Shown piece after piece: positions 10,701 through 19,730 of a DNA stretch of 64,000 bases. This stretch comes from Cliona cf. orientalis (lineage: Eukaryota; Porifera; Demospongiae; Clionaida; Clionaidae). The stretch lies in assembly GCA_963930775.1 (NCBI GenBank), contig OZ005694.1, forward strand, positions 4,395,054 to 4,459,053, in the 5' to 3' direction. The number at the start of each line of letters is the position of its first letter. The stretch's first letter is position 1. Both the position numbers and the translations under genes were made by a program. The notes below the pieces were generated by a model that was not told where the DNA came from, did no database searches, and was given only the letters and a program-made list of their open reading frames with translations.

Positions 10701-11587
10701 TCGAGATCTTTCTTGAGCTGTCCAATCTCCTGCTCAAGACCGAGCACACGCCGCTCTGCCTCATCGGCTCTCTCCAGAGCCTCGTCTCTTTCGGCTTCAA
10801 CGTCGGCATCGAGACGCCTCTCAGCGGCTCGGAGCTTCTCTGTTAGCTGATCAACGGCTTGCTTTAAATCAGCCTTCGTCTTTTGCTTAGGTGGCATGAT
10901 AACCGAACGAACACAGTCCCACTGCGTATTTTGGCCACCTTTGGTCTCGGCGGGACCTCCAAATGCAACGCCGCTGTGGGCTAGCGTAGTCTGAGTCTTA
11001 TTGTACTTGTGTCATTTACTGACTTAGCACTGACTGATCATATCACATGAGCATACACAATAAGTAGAACAGCATTATGCAATACGATTACGTCATTAAT
11101 AAACCTAACAATTACATCACTAAACCACAAATCAGGAACACAACTCAACTAATTAAACAGATCAGGAAACACAGTTATTACATATACTTAGAAAGCTAGT
11201 TCTTTAGGCAATAACATACAAGAAGTTACTAAGCAACAGCATATATACTAGAGTCTAGACTAAACAAGTTAGACACTTCAGCCAATGGGATCTACAGTCC
11301 TTAGAATACTTCAGACGCTTATAAAACCCTCAGGCTTCGCCTTCGGGATTTTATATCGTATTCTAAATCCTGTAGATCCCTTGGCTTCAGTGTCTATCTT
11401 ATATTTGTACTCCAATAGATATTCAGTGATGCTCCAGTGTTGGGATATTGAGCCAGGTAGTAGGCCTTCGTTCTCTGATTTGGTGAAGACCATTTCCACC
11501 TCTCTTGAGGAGATGTCTGACTATCTTCATGTTGGCGCCTTCACTGATCTTGATTGCATCACTGGAGAAGCTGAGCACAAAGTTTAA
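1..11587 (+). CDS. Receptor tyrosine kinase, EGF/Ig ectodomain (5' end outside window)
   Basis: A single-pass receptor tyrosine kinase assembled from exons joined by in-frame GT-AG introns. Exons read as 1-50, 120-242, 305-343, 397-729, 785-919, 983-1111, 1172-1300, 1612-1734, 2067-2211, 2472-2608, 2657-2734, 2807-3042, 3144-3214, 3295-3460, 3810-3952 and 11419-11587, with the stop TAA at 11585-11587. Order of parts: EGF-like, EGF-like, Ig-like, four EGF-like, membrane helix, kinase. The product should sit in the plasma membrane and phosphorylate tyrosines after ligand binding; the ligand cannot be told. Most introns are 50-350 bp, but the last is about 7.5 kb because an LTR retrotransposon lies in it. 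Signal peptide and first exons are upstream of the window. Animals, sponges especially, have many lineage-specific RTKs of this kind, so no vertebrate gene name is assigned. Confidence 0.9.
1311..1529. repeat. Palindromic MITE, TACCGTATTTC family, copy 1
   Basis: About 219 bp in an RTK intron with inverted ends ACCGTATTTCCTCTAAAAA and the complement of GCCGAATTTTTAGGAG. It encodes nothing. The same sequence occurs in inverted orientation at 19515-19730 and as decayed pieces near 1819-1960 and 52591-52647. Ends and length fit a non-autonomous DNA transposon. Confidence 0.7.
2067..2211 (+). CDS. RTK transmembrane exon
   Basis: The exon encodes a run of about 27 hydrophobic residues ([20 protein letters not shown] and onward) followed at once by a basic stretch (KLYKKIR), giving a type I membrane topology with the kinase inside the cell. 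The acceptor is the AG at 2065-2066 and the donor the GT at 2212; the frame continues cleanly into the juxtamembrane exon at 2472. Confidence 0.85.
2472..11587 (+). CDS. RTK kinase domain exons
   Basis: All the main tyrosine-kinase landmarks are visible: glycine loop [12 protein letters not shown] across the 2608/2657 junction, VAIK lysine in exon 2657-2734, HRDLAARN catalytic loop in 3144-3214, ADFGLA at the start of 3295-3460, MWMAPE after it, SDVWSYGV across the 3460/3810 junction, and [14 protein letters not shown] in 11419-11587. HRDLAARN is the form used by tyrosine, not serine/threonine, kinases. Exon 2807-3042 has a short acidic insert after the hinge (DGEDED), where many RTKs carry a kinase insert. 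The C-terminal tail is short and contains one tyrosine (SDYLHV), a possible docking site. No inactivating change was seen, so it is probably active. Confidence 0.88.
3953..5588. other. RTK last intron, part left of the LTR element
   Basis: Non-coding. I find no exon with splice sites that would extend the kinase reading here, and no recognisable protein. It contains a run of 18 C residues near 5341-5358 and AT-rich unique-looking sequence. The last exon is only reached at 11419, so all of this belongs to the same intron. Confidence 0.6.
5589..5807 (-). repeat. 3' LTR of the Ty3/gypsy element
   Basis: 219 bp, matching 10964-11182 base for base as far as I can read. Because the element is on the minus strand this left copy is its 3' LTR. 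Read on the plus strand it begins TGCAACGCCGCTG and ends CAGTTATTACA. Confidence 0.93.
5849..10897 (-). CDS. Fused Gag-Pol polyprotein of the Ty3/gypsy element
   Basis: One frame of 1,682 residues starting at the ATG at 10897. Residues about 1-165 form a charged coiled coil; 215-390 are a retrotransposon Gag domain; near 435-450 is a CCHC zinc knuckle ([14 protein letters not shown]); near 520-600 a retropepsin-type protease; about 820-1000 the reverse transcriptase with YIDDM; then RNase H ([11 protein letters not shown]), the integrase HHCC zinc-binding module, the integrase core (TAYHPQCDG near its end) and a GPY/F-like tail. No chromodomain is seen. It would copy its RNA into DNA and integrate it. 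Gag and Pol are in the same frame, so no frameshift is needed to make Pol. The long N-terminal coiled coil before Gag is unusual. Confidence 0.95.
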   Translation of the reverse strand: MPPKQKTKADLKQAVDQLTEKLRAAERRLDADVEAERDEALERADEAERRVLGLEQEIGQLKKDLEGTTDHVASGVEREVKTRLKRAESDLAGSEEHVRQLELELDDARDEVDRLEWKLESAERDAELQAARVREQAQRDHRKELEARDELIALLKEKLSRQNEPKAMDTEAPPPSSSTGSGCTPDPQHKKETVPVANSGRTVRLSLPTLPTFSGEECRDDEDLFERWVRKLEKYAELESWSDREKLVQLELRLKGRAERLFEVLPSESKSSFKSAVEGLKKRLAPARRDALLSAQLMKRKQLPSESVDQYAQEFETLFDRSYGRRSGMDQESKDLLKRDLFVLGLKMKWQEKVLPSAKTFADSLHQARAAEEQERQLNELHKPPGSSSSAATPSSSADRGSNTSRTGHSSNSSRFPRCRECGSTRHKQRDCPQRRPPSETPARENTRSGSSSAVKAARVTRGEESLDDQCRRLADQLAEAEYQRMSKSYSSNAAVDAVTGSLGPLYYATVTVGGTPVEGMVDPGSSATIMSFNLFQKIGRRAGILKEALKPLDSGLVLRDYSQRPIPIGACVELTFEWGGKSVTSTVFLRSDLGVGGEPCLLGTNVVIPLGLMVPGPGVEPRGGDRSPTVCFIQPKRVPGGGAVIVKAKLPNSTPSTDSVFFQPNQRWMADTGLKIEESVVQPDDEGCVHLLVQNPSRDTHKLSIGIPAGQIEPCVEISPGELVNDETNEEPVGLVNRIDENIQKERVEKLKEMLRVSEEGLTQDEQTRVRDFVLEAHDVFALSELERGEVEGIRHEIDTGDSPPIRQPPRRVPFSLRPTIKGLVDNMLKTKVVQESNSPWSSPVVLVKKKSGEYRFCVDYRALNAVTRKDVFPMPRIDDMLDQLGGKKIFTTLDARSGYWQIKMGSESQEKTAFSTHDGLYEFRVMPFGVCNGPATFQRLMHHALRGFGEFCNVYIDDMIVLSSSVGEHLEHLQLVFDRLREVGVRLHPAKCEFASPKVHYLGHVITAEGILPNPDKVKAVKEFRNPTNVKEVREFLGLAGYYRRFVPNFARVAGPLHSLTRQEVPFHWTGECQQSFDSLKQLLSEPPVLAYPDFARPFTLHTDASGKGLGAVLEQEGEEGKNHPVAYASRTLSKHEKNYGITDLEALGVVWALRHFRAYLLGHACVVVTDHAPLRALLKAKHQSGKLARWGQTIAEFNVEIKYRPGRQHSNADALSRAPLESVNSVQADETTTNTVATDNMASQQRDDPKLKAIIEYLDGGVLPTDEKLAKRLVLERSRFTIQDGVLFYVDVARENSLRVAVPSNSQRKLLEEIHGGSLSGHFAARSMYNTLARRYWWEGMYGDVHRYCRACLTCASHNGTGRRHRAPLQPIPVSGPFERVGVDIMKMPLTERGNQYVIVFMDYLTKWVEAYATEDQTSETIARLLVDNIVCRHGVPAELLSDRGQNLLSGLMQEVCNLLGMHKINTTAYHPQCDGLVENFNRTLQTMLAKHAKEFGPSWDVHLQQVLFAYRARPHSSTGESPFYMVYGRDSRLPTETAFSETRTQYQVDAEDYCAELTRGLTKTWQVAKQNIGKAQQRQKVQYDKHSKEPKYQVAGRVMVFMPHEKTDKLSLPYHGPYRIVEVLTNGLSVRPVDKPNMKPILVNVDRVTPCPPELADESWLGPKKERKRARTRYNLRK
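10964..11182 (-). repeat. 5' LTR of the Ty3/gypsy element
   Basis: 219 bp twin of 5589-5807 and, given the element's orientation, its promoter-bearing 5' LTR. Any transcript from it would run leftward, antisense to the host RTK gene. Confidence 0.93.
11281..11390. repeat. Imperfect hairpin just upstream of the last RTK exon
   Basis: The stretch GGGATCTACAGTCCTTAGAA is mirrored about 80 bases on by its near-complement (TTCTAAATCCTGTAGATCCC), with a smaller inner hairpin around CTTCGCCTTCGGG. It ends about 30 bp before the acceptor at 11418. Probably a small foldback element. Confidence 0.55.
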
Positions 11588-13051
11588 CTCAATCTAAGGT
11601 TCAAGCACTTTACTACAGTAACTATGATTGTTATATTCATTAATCATTAAATAACATTATAGCTCAGTGGATCCCCTCAATGAGAAAAAATTGTTATTCT
11701 GTTCATGTTTTGTCAACATCAATTTTCATTAATTTCTCAATCTGTGTGGTAAGGGATGTAACTAGCTATAATAATGTGACTGTGTGTGGGAGGGGGGGGG
11801 AGAACTTGGTGCAATCGTCTTAGTTTGGCTCCCAATCCTAGGGTTGTGAATTCAATTCCCATCGGCTGGGCCTTGTAACTTTAAGCTTTATCTACATTAA
11901 TTGCTTAATTAATAAGTCCGAATCCATCTACAAATAGGGTACCTGGCCTTGCGCTGGGATGGACGTGACCATTGTTGGTGGAAATGTGGCCGTGGCCTGT
12001 GTGGAGTCACAGCCTTTCCACAATCAGCTAGTTCAATGCCCCTGCAGTCACTGCATGGCCCTGCTGTAGTGGGATTGTTCTCATGCTAGGCTCAAGGCTA
12101 GAAGTAGCACCCTGCAGCAATAGTCACCATGCTAAAGCAAAGGAGCAGGGTATCACAATAATTATGGATGGCCCATCCATAATCCATGTGTATATAATTA
12201 TGACATTGTGTGTGTGTGTGAGAGAGAGAGAGAAAGAGAGAAAGAGACATACCCAACGCCAATTTATTCATTTAGGTCTACTACGTATACAATACATCAG
12301 TATTATTGTAGGATTCTATCATAATGACCATACAGAAGCTTCTAGCAAGATCTTGTAAGAATCTTATATACTCAATTTGTGCTTGCACCTACTTACACCT
12401 CAGAATCATGCAAGAATCTTTCAGGATTGACATAGCTAATATTAATTATGGGCATGATCACATTGTACAGCAAAATCTTGCAGTTACAAGTAGATGATTT
12501 CAGAATAGAGGTGCAAGAGTTCTTGCAACAAAAGTGCTAGGTATCTTCATGGCAGTACGGTGGCGATCCTTACCTAAAGATCGTACTCGTGTTCAGCTCA
12601 TTAGCATGGGCAACCCTTATACCCATTAGCATTGCAGCTAGCTGCAACACCATCATTATTATCTTCATTGTAATAATAGCAATAATTAATATTTAAGTGA
12701 AGTCAAGAGTATACTCTTGGTGAAGTTCACACCAAACTTTTGACAGGATATATGTACGTGATGCAGTTCTTCATGCTCATAGCCCGTGCAAGAAGTAGGA
12801 AAATAAGTATTATTGGCAATAGCTGTTAATCCTTGATTAGCTAATAGTATAATAATGCATAGTGGTGTCTGCCTCTGTGCTTTCAGCTGAACTACTTTAT
12901 ATGATGAAACTTCACATACACAGAGGTATAACAATACAATGTCATTAAAAAATGATGTACGGCCAACATAATAGCTAATTAATGCTTATTACTCCTATAG
13001 CTAGCAGCTGCAGATCCAGAAAATATTATTAACCTGAATCTGCATAATATT
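11588..13051. other. Intergenic, possible tRNA-derived SINE near 11,800-12,160
   Basis: No coding potential with splice support. Around 11,815-11,870 the sequence has a tRNA-like flavour: a region resembling a B box (GGTTGTGAATTCAATTCCC, two bases longer than the consensus GGTTCGAATCC) lies about 35 bases after TGGTGCAATCG. It is followed by about 300 bp of non-coding sequence, as in a SINE, but no clear A-rich tail or target duplication was found. A GT/GA microsatellite lies at 12,205-12,245. Confidence 0.35.
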
Positions 13052-16000
13052 TCAAAGGTTGTCCTCCATGGCCAGCAGTGGTTCCACTGTGCTATCACAT
13101 GAACCGACTGTATTAGAGTAATTTGTTACTTGAAGTACTGTTTTAGAAGCTGAATTGCTCCTCAATGAATTTGACTCTTCAAGTGCTCTTGTACTGTCAT
13201 CATCATTTCTTTCACTTTCAAACTCCTGTGACTGTGGAGTTTTAGCTTCTGACAGAGATTCTGATCCAATTGGTCTATATGCACTAAACAGTGGCGGAAC
13301 ATATCGTCGTGGATTATCAATGGCATCAAAAATTTTACTGTCACTTGGATCCCAGGTTTCTCCGGATTCGTTTGATCTTCTGATTATTCTTTTACCCATT
13401 CTGACACATACCTTGTACATCTTAGAACTGCCATACCTGTAAACATGATAAATAAGGACAACCAGAAAGAGACAGAATTGCAATCCAACAGAAATGTAAG
13501 CAGCAACTGTTTGAAGAACGTCTCTAGATTTCAAGGTGGTACCAGAATCATCGAATGTGTACCAAGATACAATGGCAAAACAAGCGAGGTTAAAGTATGT
13601 AAATGATTCCATTGCATTAAGCAACCGATTTTTGTACACTTTTACCATAAACACAGTCTTATAAAGATACAGAGAGCATACTGTGACAATCGTAAATATG
13701 AGCGTGATTCGAGGATCAATTGATACAGTGAAAGCTGAAATCAGATATAAAATGACTCGCACTAACAAGAGTAACCCTATCCAATATCGATGCTTAGGTG
13801 TATGAGGAATGTGGTATATATGTATCAATGAAAGAATGAAGCTTGTGATTTCTAATCCACTTTAAAAGTTTTATTCTGGGACAAAGAAGAAGCAATTGCC
13901 ATGAAAAAATGAAAGTAGTAAATATCAAACCCACTAAAAGAATAAGAGAAGCTACACTGAAAAGTACAATAAGCTTTCCTTCACTGTATGCAATGCTTGC
14001 ATCTAGAAGCCATCGAGTGGTTGTGGTTCCATTTGGAAATGACAAAGGAGCAAAAGAGAATGCTGCAATAATCACCTGTAAGAGTTTAGTGTAAGAAATC
14101 AATATAAGGGTGGCCAGAGTTGCAACCGGGTTTCTTTTTCCCAAGAGATTTGAGAATTTTGAGGAGCGTGAGCTTATTCCAATGATAAAAATCACTAGAA
14201 AAATTAGGTAAACAGGAAATACAAGCTCAAGCCAAGTCTTAGTGTAAGTATCCATACCTTCATAGAAGCATGTATCGATTCCTATGTCCAAATTCAGCCA
14301 AGAAATAAATACTTTAGCAACGTCCAAGTGCATCTGATTAAAGTATATGCTCCTATTAGCATCAAGGATATTGGCGTAAAAGATAATGGAGTTGAGCGAT
14401 CCAACAGCCACAGTGAGATTGAGCACCAAGACTAAGACTACAACTAGAATACCAGCAATGAAAGCTGCCAAGATAATAACTATCAACTGCATGTGCATAC
14501 CAGTTATTTGGGCATTTTATACATTTGGAACTTCCAAGGGATAAGCTATAGTTAGACATGCATTCACCGCACAAGAAACCAGCACGGTTATTGGCACACT
14601 GGGAGTCAGAGCCATCAGGCAAGTTCAAATTTACTAAAACTGACTCGCTTGGTAGCTTGCAGTAATCCCTGGGACAAAATGGATGAATAAAGTATTGCTG
14701 ATAGGAATTATTAGCACCATTTTCCAAAGCGCTGATCCAAAAATTTTTATTCCTTACAATGGATTCACTATCTTGGTCACAATCTTGAACGTAAGTAGAG
14801 AAGAGTTTATTCCGTGAATCACAGACACATGAGCATCTTGTGCTGCTGGTGTCTCGCATAAATCCAATCCCACAAAAGCAGTCATTAACATGGACATTGA
14901 TGATAAGCTTTGATATTCCTTTGCTATTACAAGGACCATCAGCATGGATAGATAGAGTGTATTGCTGTGAAGTATTTGGAAAGAAAACGTGATAAGTTAA
15001 GTTAGAACATGCTGCATCAATTCCCTCAATTCTTTGAGTCTCTGACAAAGTGAGATTGTTACTACTGCTTAGGATAACAGTGGCAACAACAGGATGTTCA
15101 ACCTGATCAACTGCTGCCAGTGGAAGCGTAAACATATCTCCTATGGTGATGCTAATATTGTAAATCCTACGACTGCAATCTACAAGATTTCCATTACAAG
15201 GACAGACTCGAACAGGCTTTGAACTAATGGTGCTAGGATCTCTGATATTGGTTATTTCTAGCAAGTTTGAATTCAGTGCCCCAGTTTGCCCTGCAGTGGA
15301 TAGATTATTAGTTGTGATTGCTTTGCATCTGTCTAACAGACCTCCATAAAGATTATCTCCACTGAAATTGGCTGAATTGTTATAGAAGTTTACTGATAAG
15401 TGGTCTAGCATAGCTTGAATAAAGCACAGACTTACATTTGAGTAAAGTGGATCACTGGAACAAAGAGAAGATTCACTTCCATCATTTACAAACACTGCTC
15501 CTCCAAAGTTTGCTTTGTTTAGCGTAAAGGACACTGTCAGGTTAGCAACTGTACCTCCATCTCTGGCAGCAGAATTGTTGTAAAACATGCATTGATGTAT
15601 TTCAACTGCACAACAAATGTATGCGTCGAACATCCCACCATTAATTAATGCACTATTGTTGACAAATGTACTGCCATTAACTTGTATATTGCAACCATAT
15701 CGCAAGTGTATGGCTCCACCATAGTCATTAGCAGTATTGGATGTAAAAGTACTATTGATTATCAAAGAAAGATGATCCTTATTCGACTGTATAATAGCTA
15801 TTACTCCACCTCCACCTACAGCTGAATTTGAATTAAAGTTGCTGCCCTGAATAAGAATTGTACTGTTGTTATTTAAGTATGCTACACCACCTTCAGAGAG
15901 TATGATACTTCTATCATCACTATCTGCTCTGTTGGAATTAAAGTTGCTGTTGATGATCATGGCATTAGTATTATCTGTGGCGTACAACACACCACCAGAT

Positions 16001-17145
16001 TTGGCAGAATTGAATGTTACTGTACAATTACCAGTATAAATTACTCGACTTTGCGTTGTTGCATACACAGTTCCTCCAAAATCAGTAGCTGAATTTTCTG
16101 TAAACATACTGTTATCAAGAACGGCACTACTAGCATTTTCAGCGTACACAACACCACCAAATTCATGGGCGATATTTTTCTCAAACATGCTGTTATGTAC
16201 AAGGATGGAGCTTTGGTAGAACAGAGCGACTACTCCTCCATATTGGAATGCAATGTTGCCACTAATTGATGACTGTGATATTATAATTGTAGCATTAAAA
16301 GCAGCTCCAACCCCACCATATCCTGTTGAGGTATTATTGTCGAATGTACAATTGTGTAAGTACATGGTGACACCATGGTTTACAAAGAGTGATCCACCGA
16401 AACAGAGTCGATTATTACAAGCTGTAGCCTGATTGGAAATGAATACAGAGTTACTAATATTGATGGAACTATTCAACTCGGAGAAAATGGCTCCTCCAAT
16501 ATTGGCTTTGTTAGCTTCAAAATGGCAGGTGTCAATTGAAATATTGCTACGATTTGCTATTATAGCTCCACCTACCCTTGCTGTGTCTGATAGAAAATTT
16601 AGTCCTAAGGATTCAAAGAATTTTAAGCTGGTATGATAAGATCCAAATTCATTAAGAACAAATGATGTGCCAATAATTTCTACATTGCTTTCAGCTATTA
16701 TCAGAGCTGAACGAGACCGTTTCCGTCCTTGAAAGTTTGAATGCTCAATGGTAACTTCATTCACAGAATCTACTTTGTTTCCACCACATGCTGTGAACGT
16801 TAATCCTTTTATGTATATTTTGTTGACATTCAAAAAGGTGAAGTTTGCACCATTGCTGCACGTGATTGAGCTAATGCCATCAGAGATCATTGAAAAGTAT
16901 GCAACATCACTCACAGAAAATGGAACTTCCAATGTTACAGTATGGTTTTCAAGAAAAACAAGTGTCGTATTTGCAGTTATATAATTGCTTAAGTTGTAAG
17001 CAAGAACAGAAAGAGTCAGGCACGATGTTTCAAATGCTGAACAGTTTTCAATGGGTGCAATGTAATACTCCTCACATAACACACTGCTCTTGCTCAGAAT
17101 TTTTAAAAGGATAAAGAGTACAAATGCTTTCGTAGAAAACCTCAT
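13052..17145 (-). CDS. Secreted beta-helix protein with Cys-rich stalk and multi-pass membrane domain
   Basis: The ATG at 17145 opens 927 residues with a clear signal peptide (FVLFILLKILSKSSVLC). Residues about 90-560 are tandem parallel-beta-helix repeats with recurrent G-G-A/V-I/V and F-x-x-N turns, resembling chlamydial polymorphic membrane protein repeats. Residues 630-860 are Cys-rich (CFCGIGF, CSCVC, GFLCGEC, CIKCPNN). The reading then passes into two overlapping frames, 14498-13794 and 13828-13052, which hold a run of about seven or eight hydrophobic helices and a Ser/Thr-rich acidic cytoplasmic tail. No GT-AG intron of workable length joins the three frames, so there seem to be two small frameshifts, one near 14,490 and one near 13,815, where TATATA suggests a slipped microsatellite. 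Either a recent pseudogene or assembly errors. Large repeat ectodomain plus membrane bundle suggests a surface or adhesion protein; its function is unknown. Confidence 0.72.
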
Positions 17146-17766
17146 TTTAATTCAATCGACAACTGATACTAGATAGAGAATCTTGAAATAAACATAGGTG
17201 GACCTGGAACAAATTCAAAATGATTGATATAGCTAATAATGAATTCACTGGAGTGTAGAACCCTACCACTACATGCATGACTCCTGTAGCTGTAGCTATA
17301 GCATGGCTCACTGTGTATACATGCTTGTTCAATAGTATTGAACTACATACCCTGCACCTGAACTGTAGCTACAGGGTTCTGGTAGAGGATGGTACTATTT
17401 TCTTCAGAGTCAGTGAGAGTAGGAGAAGGCACCTGGCTCTATCACTATTATAAACTGAAAGCGGCTTTAGCTCCAAAGGTCGGTAGTGAAGGTACATATT
17501 CAGTTCTGATATAGCTATGTTGATGCTAGGCCTAGGCCCTTAGTCCATACCACACCCCCTCTTTAACGCCCGCTAGAGCGTCCGAGCATTGCTGTCGTCA
17601 GAGAATCAATCTCTTATAATATAGTTTACTCTACATGTAGCTAGCTACCTAACCTGAATTATGCACTTGAAAGCCACTGCCCGTTTTACACTGTTGACTC
17701 AGTCACTGCATTGATAACTGACCAGCAAAGCACTGTCTACACTTTGTGGCAAGGATTAATTATTGT
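17146..17766. other. Upstream region of the beta-helix gene
   Basis: About 600 bp of AT-rich sequence before the minus-strand ATG at 17145. It should contain that gene's promoter. I see no strong core motif and no exon. Confidence 0.4.
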
Positions 17767-19378
17767 TAGCGTAAGCCGCCATTTATCGGCATGCAAATTT
17801 TCCCGATTTGTAACTCCCGCCAGGAATGACGTATGAACTTGGTTCTTGCACCGAAAGAAAGCTCTTAAAGTAGGCTTTCATTAGCTGGAATCCAGAGAGG
17901 TAGGCCCTAGTAATCAATGAGCTATAAGCGCTAATGTGCAGACATGAAAATACCATTTATCGGCAACCGGTACGTATTATCGGCACACCTATTCTTTTCC
18001 ATAATGGCGAATGCGCCATTTATTGGCACCTTAGCCTTCTCGAGCCTTTTACTGCTGCCTTACTTGCCAGAAAATTATAGAAAAAATATCCCCAGATACT
18101 TCAGGATGTCCTCTCGCTATATCTCTCTTCTCATATCGATCGCTTGCATCGTCTTCGAACGGCAGCCGTGAATGTATTGATACTACACGTAAAATCAATA
18201 CTAGAGCCGTTTCAACAGTACAATAAATTTATGAAGGACTTGGATGTGTTCTAGGCATCAGCCTCCACCTTCAGAGCAACTATGACAGAATAATAATCTT
18301 TCTAGCTCTTGCTAGGCCACGGTAAAGCCGCCATGAGCTGTTTCTCCCTGTAGACGCCAGATACTTTATCCAATTTTGATCGAACTTGGTATAGAGCTTC
18401 TTCGCCACGCCTTCTTGCCAGTAATATCATCCTTTTCTTCCTGTTTACTTTCCTTGATGTGCAATGGCCATTGAAAGTTTCAGGTCCGTAAACGCTTCAG
18501 CGATATCCGTATAATCCCGTAAAATACGTCGTAAACTAGGTGCCGATGATTGGCACGGGCGGTGCCGGTATTTTTTTTTTTTTTTTTTTTTTTTTTCAAG
18601 GAGACCAGAACACTAAGCAGAAAAAAAATTGTCCAGAAACCACCACATAGTTGAGATGGATGCTTAGTAGAGCCATACAATGCAAGCAGGCAGCCTTTAC
18701 TCCAATTTTGACCAAATCTGGTAAAGGTCGTCACATTTATGTGCGCGCGTGGCCCCGCCCCTCACGTAGCGCGTGGGCGGAAAACATTGCAAACGCATGG
18801 CTTCCCTGTACAAACATATGGGGAAACTTCAAAGGGCCGTAACTTTAATTCTAAGGCGTGAATCAAAAATCTGTCCGGTCAAATCTCTAGTTTCGACCCA
18901 TTCTGCGTGCCCATGTAAAAATTGTCCCCCCAAGTACTCCCAAACCCCCCATGAATTAGATTATTTATTTAAATTTGCTTTTTTTTTCTACTTAGTGTAT
19001 AATATATAATAATTTCTGATGCTGATATCAGGGGTCAACATGAATAGCAGAAGCTAATACAAGCATGATGACCTATTTAAAACTAAGTAAGGTACTATTT
19101 AATTAATAATGAAAAATGCAATAACTAAAGTGAGGACAAAGAACGTTTAAATGAACATAATGTAGTGAGAGTTTGGCTACTGGGGGGTAATGAATTCCAC
19201 AGGGATATGGAGTGGGGATAGAAAGAAGAAAGAAATTGATAGGTGTTGCCAGGGAGATCTTGGAGTGATACGTTACTGACCTGTCTTGTGTTATAGTTCG
19301 ACCTTTTATAGTTAATGGGAGCACATCGACAGTCTGTTAGGCCATTACGTACATGCCGATATATGGCGGCTTACGCTA
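17767..19378. mobile_element. 1.6 kb non-autonomous terminal-inverted-repeat DNA element
   Basis: The left end reads TAGCGTAAGCCGCCATTTAT and the right end is its near-complement (ATATGGCGGCTTACGCTA), giving inverted repeats of about 26 bp bounded by TA, as in Tc1/mariner-type insertions. The motif is echoed inside (near 17,955 and 18,015), suggesting nested or repeated termini. No transposase is encoded. Inside are a T run at about 18,571-18,596 and, at about 18,598-19,000, one copy of a repeat found again at 24.9-25.7 kb. Confidence 0.65.
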
Positions 19379-19514
19379 GGTGCATGACTTTTTTGGAAGG
19401 GAAACCATCATTGTGATATCACTCTCACTGGGTCTGAAGAATACCAACTAGCTAGCTACAATAATGTTTTTGCATGTCCATGTGGGTTTCAGAAGTAGTC
19501 TCGGAGATCATTTA

Positions 19515-19730
19515 TACCGTATTTCTTCTAAAAATTCGGCCCTTCTAATTATTCGGCACCCTTTACTGAATGAGTCTTCTAATTTTTCGGCAAAGGTCGT
19601 CATGCGTATATGCTATAAACGGGAATGGAATGCGGACGCAGACAAAATGTTGAATATTAACCTCTAAAAATTCAGCGAAGCTAAAGCAATATTATAATTT
19701 TCATGCCGAATTTTTAGAAGAAATACGGTA
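19515..19730. repeat. Palindromic MITE, TACCGTATTTC family, copy 2 (inverted relative to copy 1)
   Basis: About 216 bp, starting TACCGTATTTCTTCTAAAAA and ending with the complement of that sequence. It aligns end to end with the reverse complement of the copy at 1311-1529, including the internal GCATATACGC and CCCGTTTATAGC segments. Non-coding. Confidence 0.75.

Larger units (their letters stand above)
5589..11182 (-). mobile_element. Ty3/gypsy (Metaviridae) LTR retrotransposon, looks whole
   Basis: A 5.6 kb element lying antisense in the last RTK intron. Two 219 bp LTRs (5589-5807 and 10964-11182) start TG and end CA and look identical by eye. They are flanked by a 4 bp target duplication, TATA, at 5585-5588 and 11183-11186. 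Between them one long reading frame covers gag and pol. On the minus strand, a primer-binding-site-like TGGAGGTCCCGCC begins two bases inside the 5' LTR, and a purine-rich tract (GATAGGGAGCGGG) precedes the 3' LTR. Order protease, RT, RNase H, integrase is Ty3/gypsy. Identical LTRs and an intact frame point to a very recent insertion. Its base composition is visibly richer in GC than the surrounding intron. Confidence 0.95.

Noticed and set aside
6638-10850. Plus-strand frames across the retrotransposon
   Set aside because: All are shadows of the minus-strand polyprotein and have no domain content of their own.
11650-11720. TAGCTCAGTGGA resembling a tRNA A box
   Set aside because: No matching B box or cloverleaf at the right distance.
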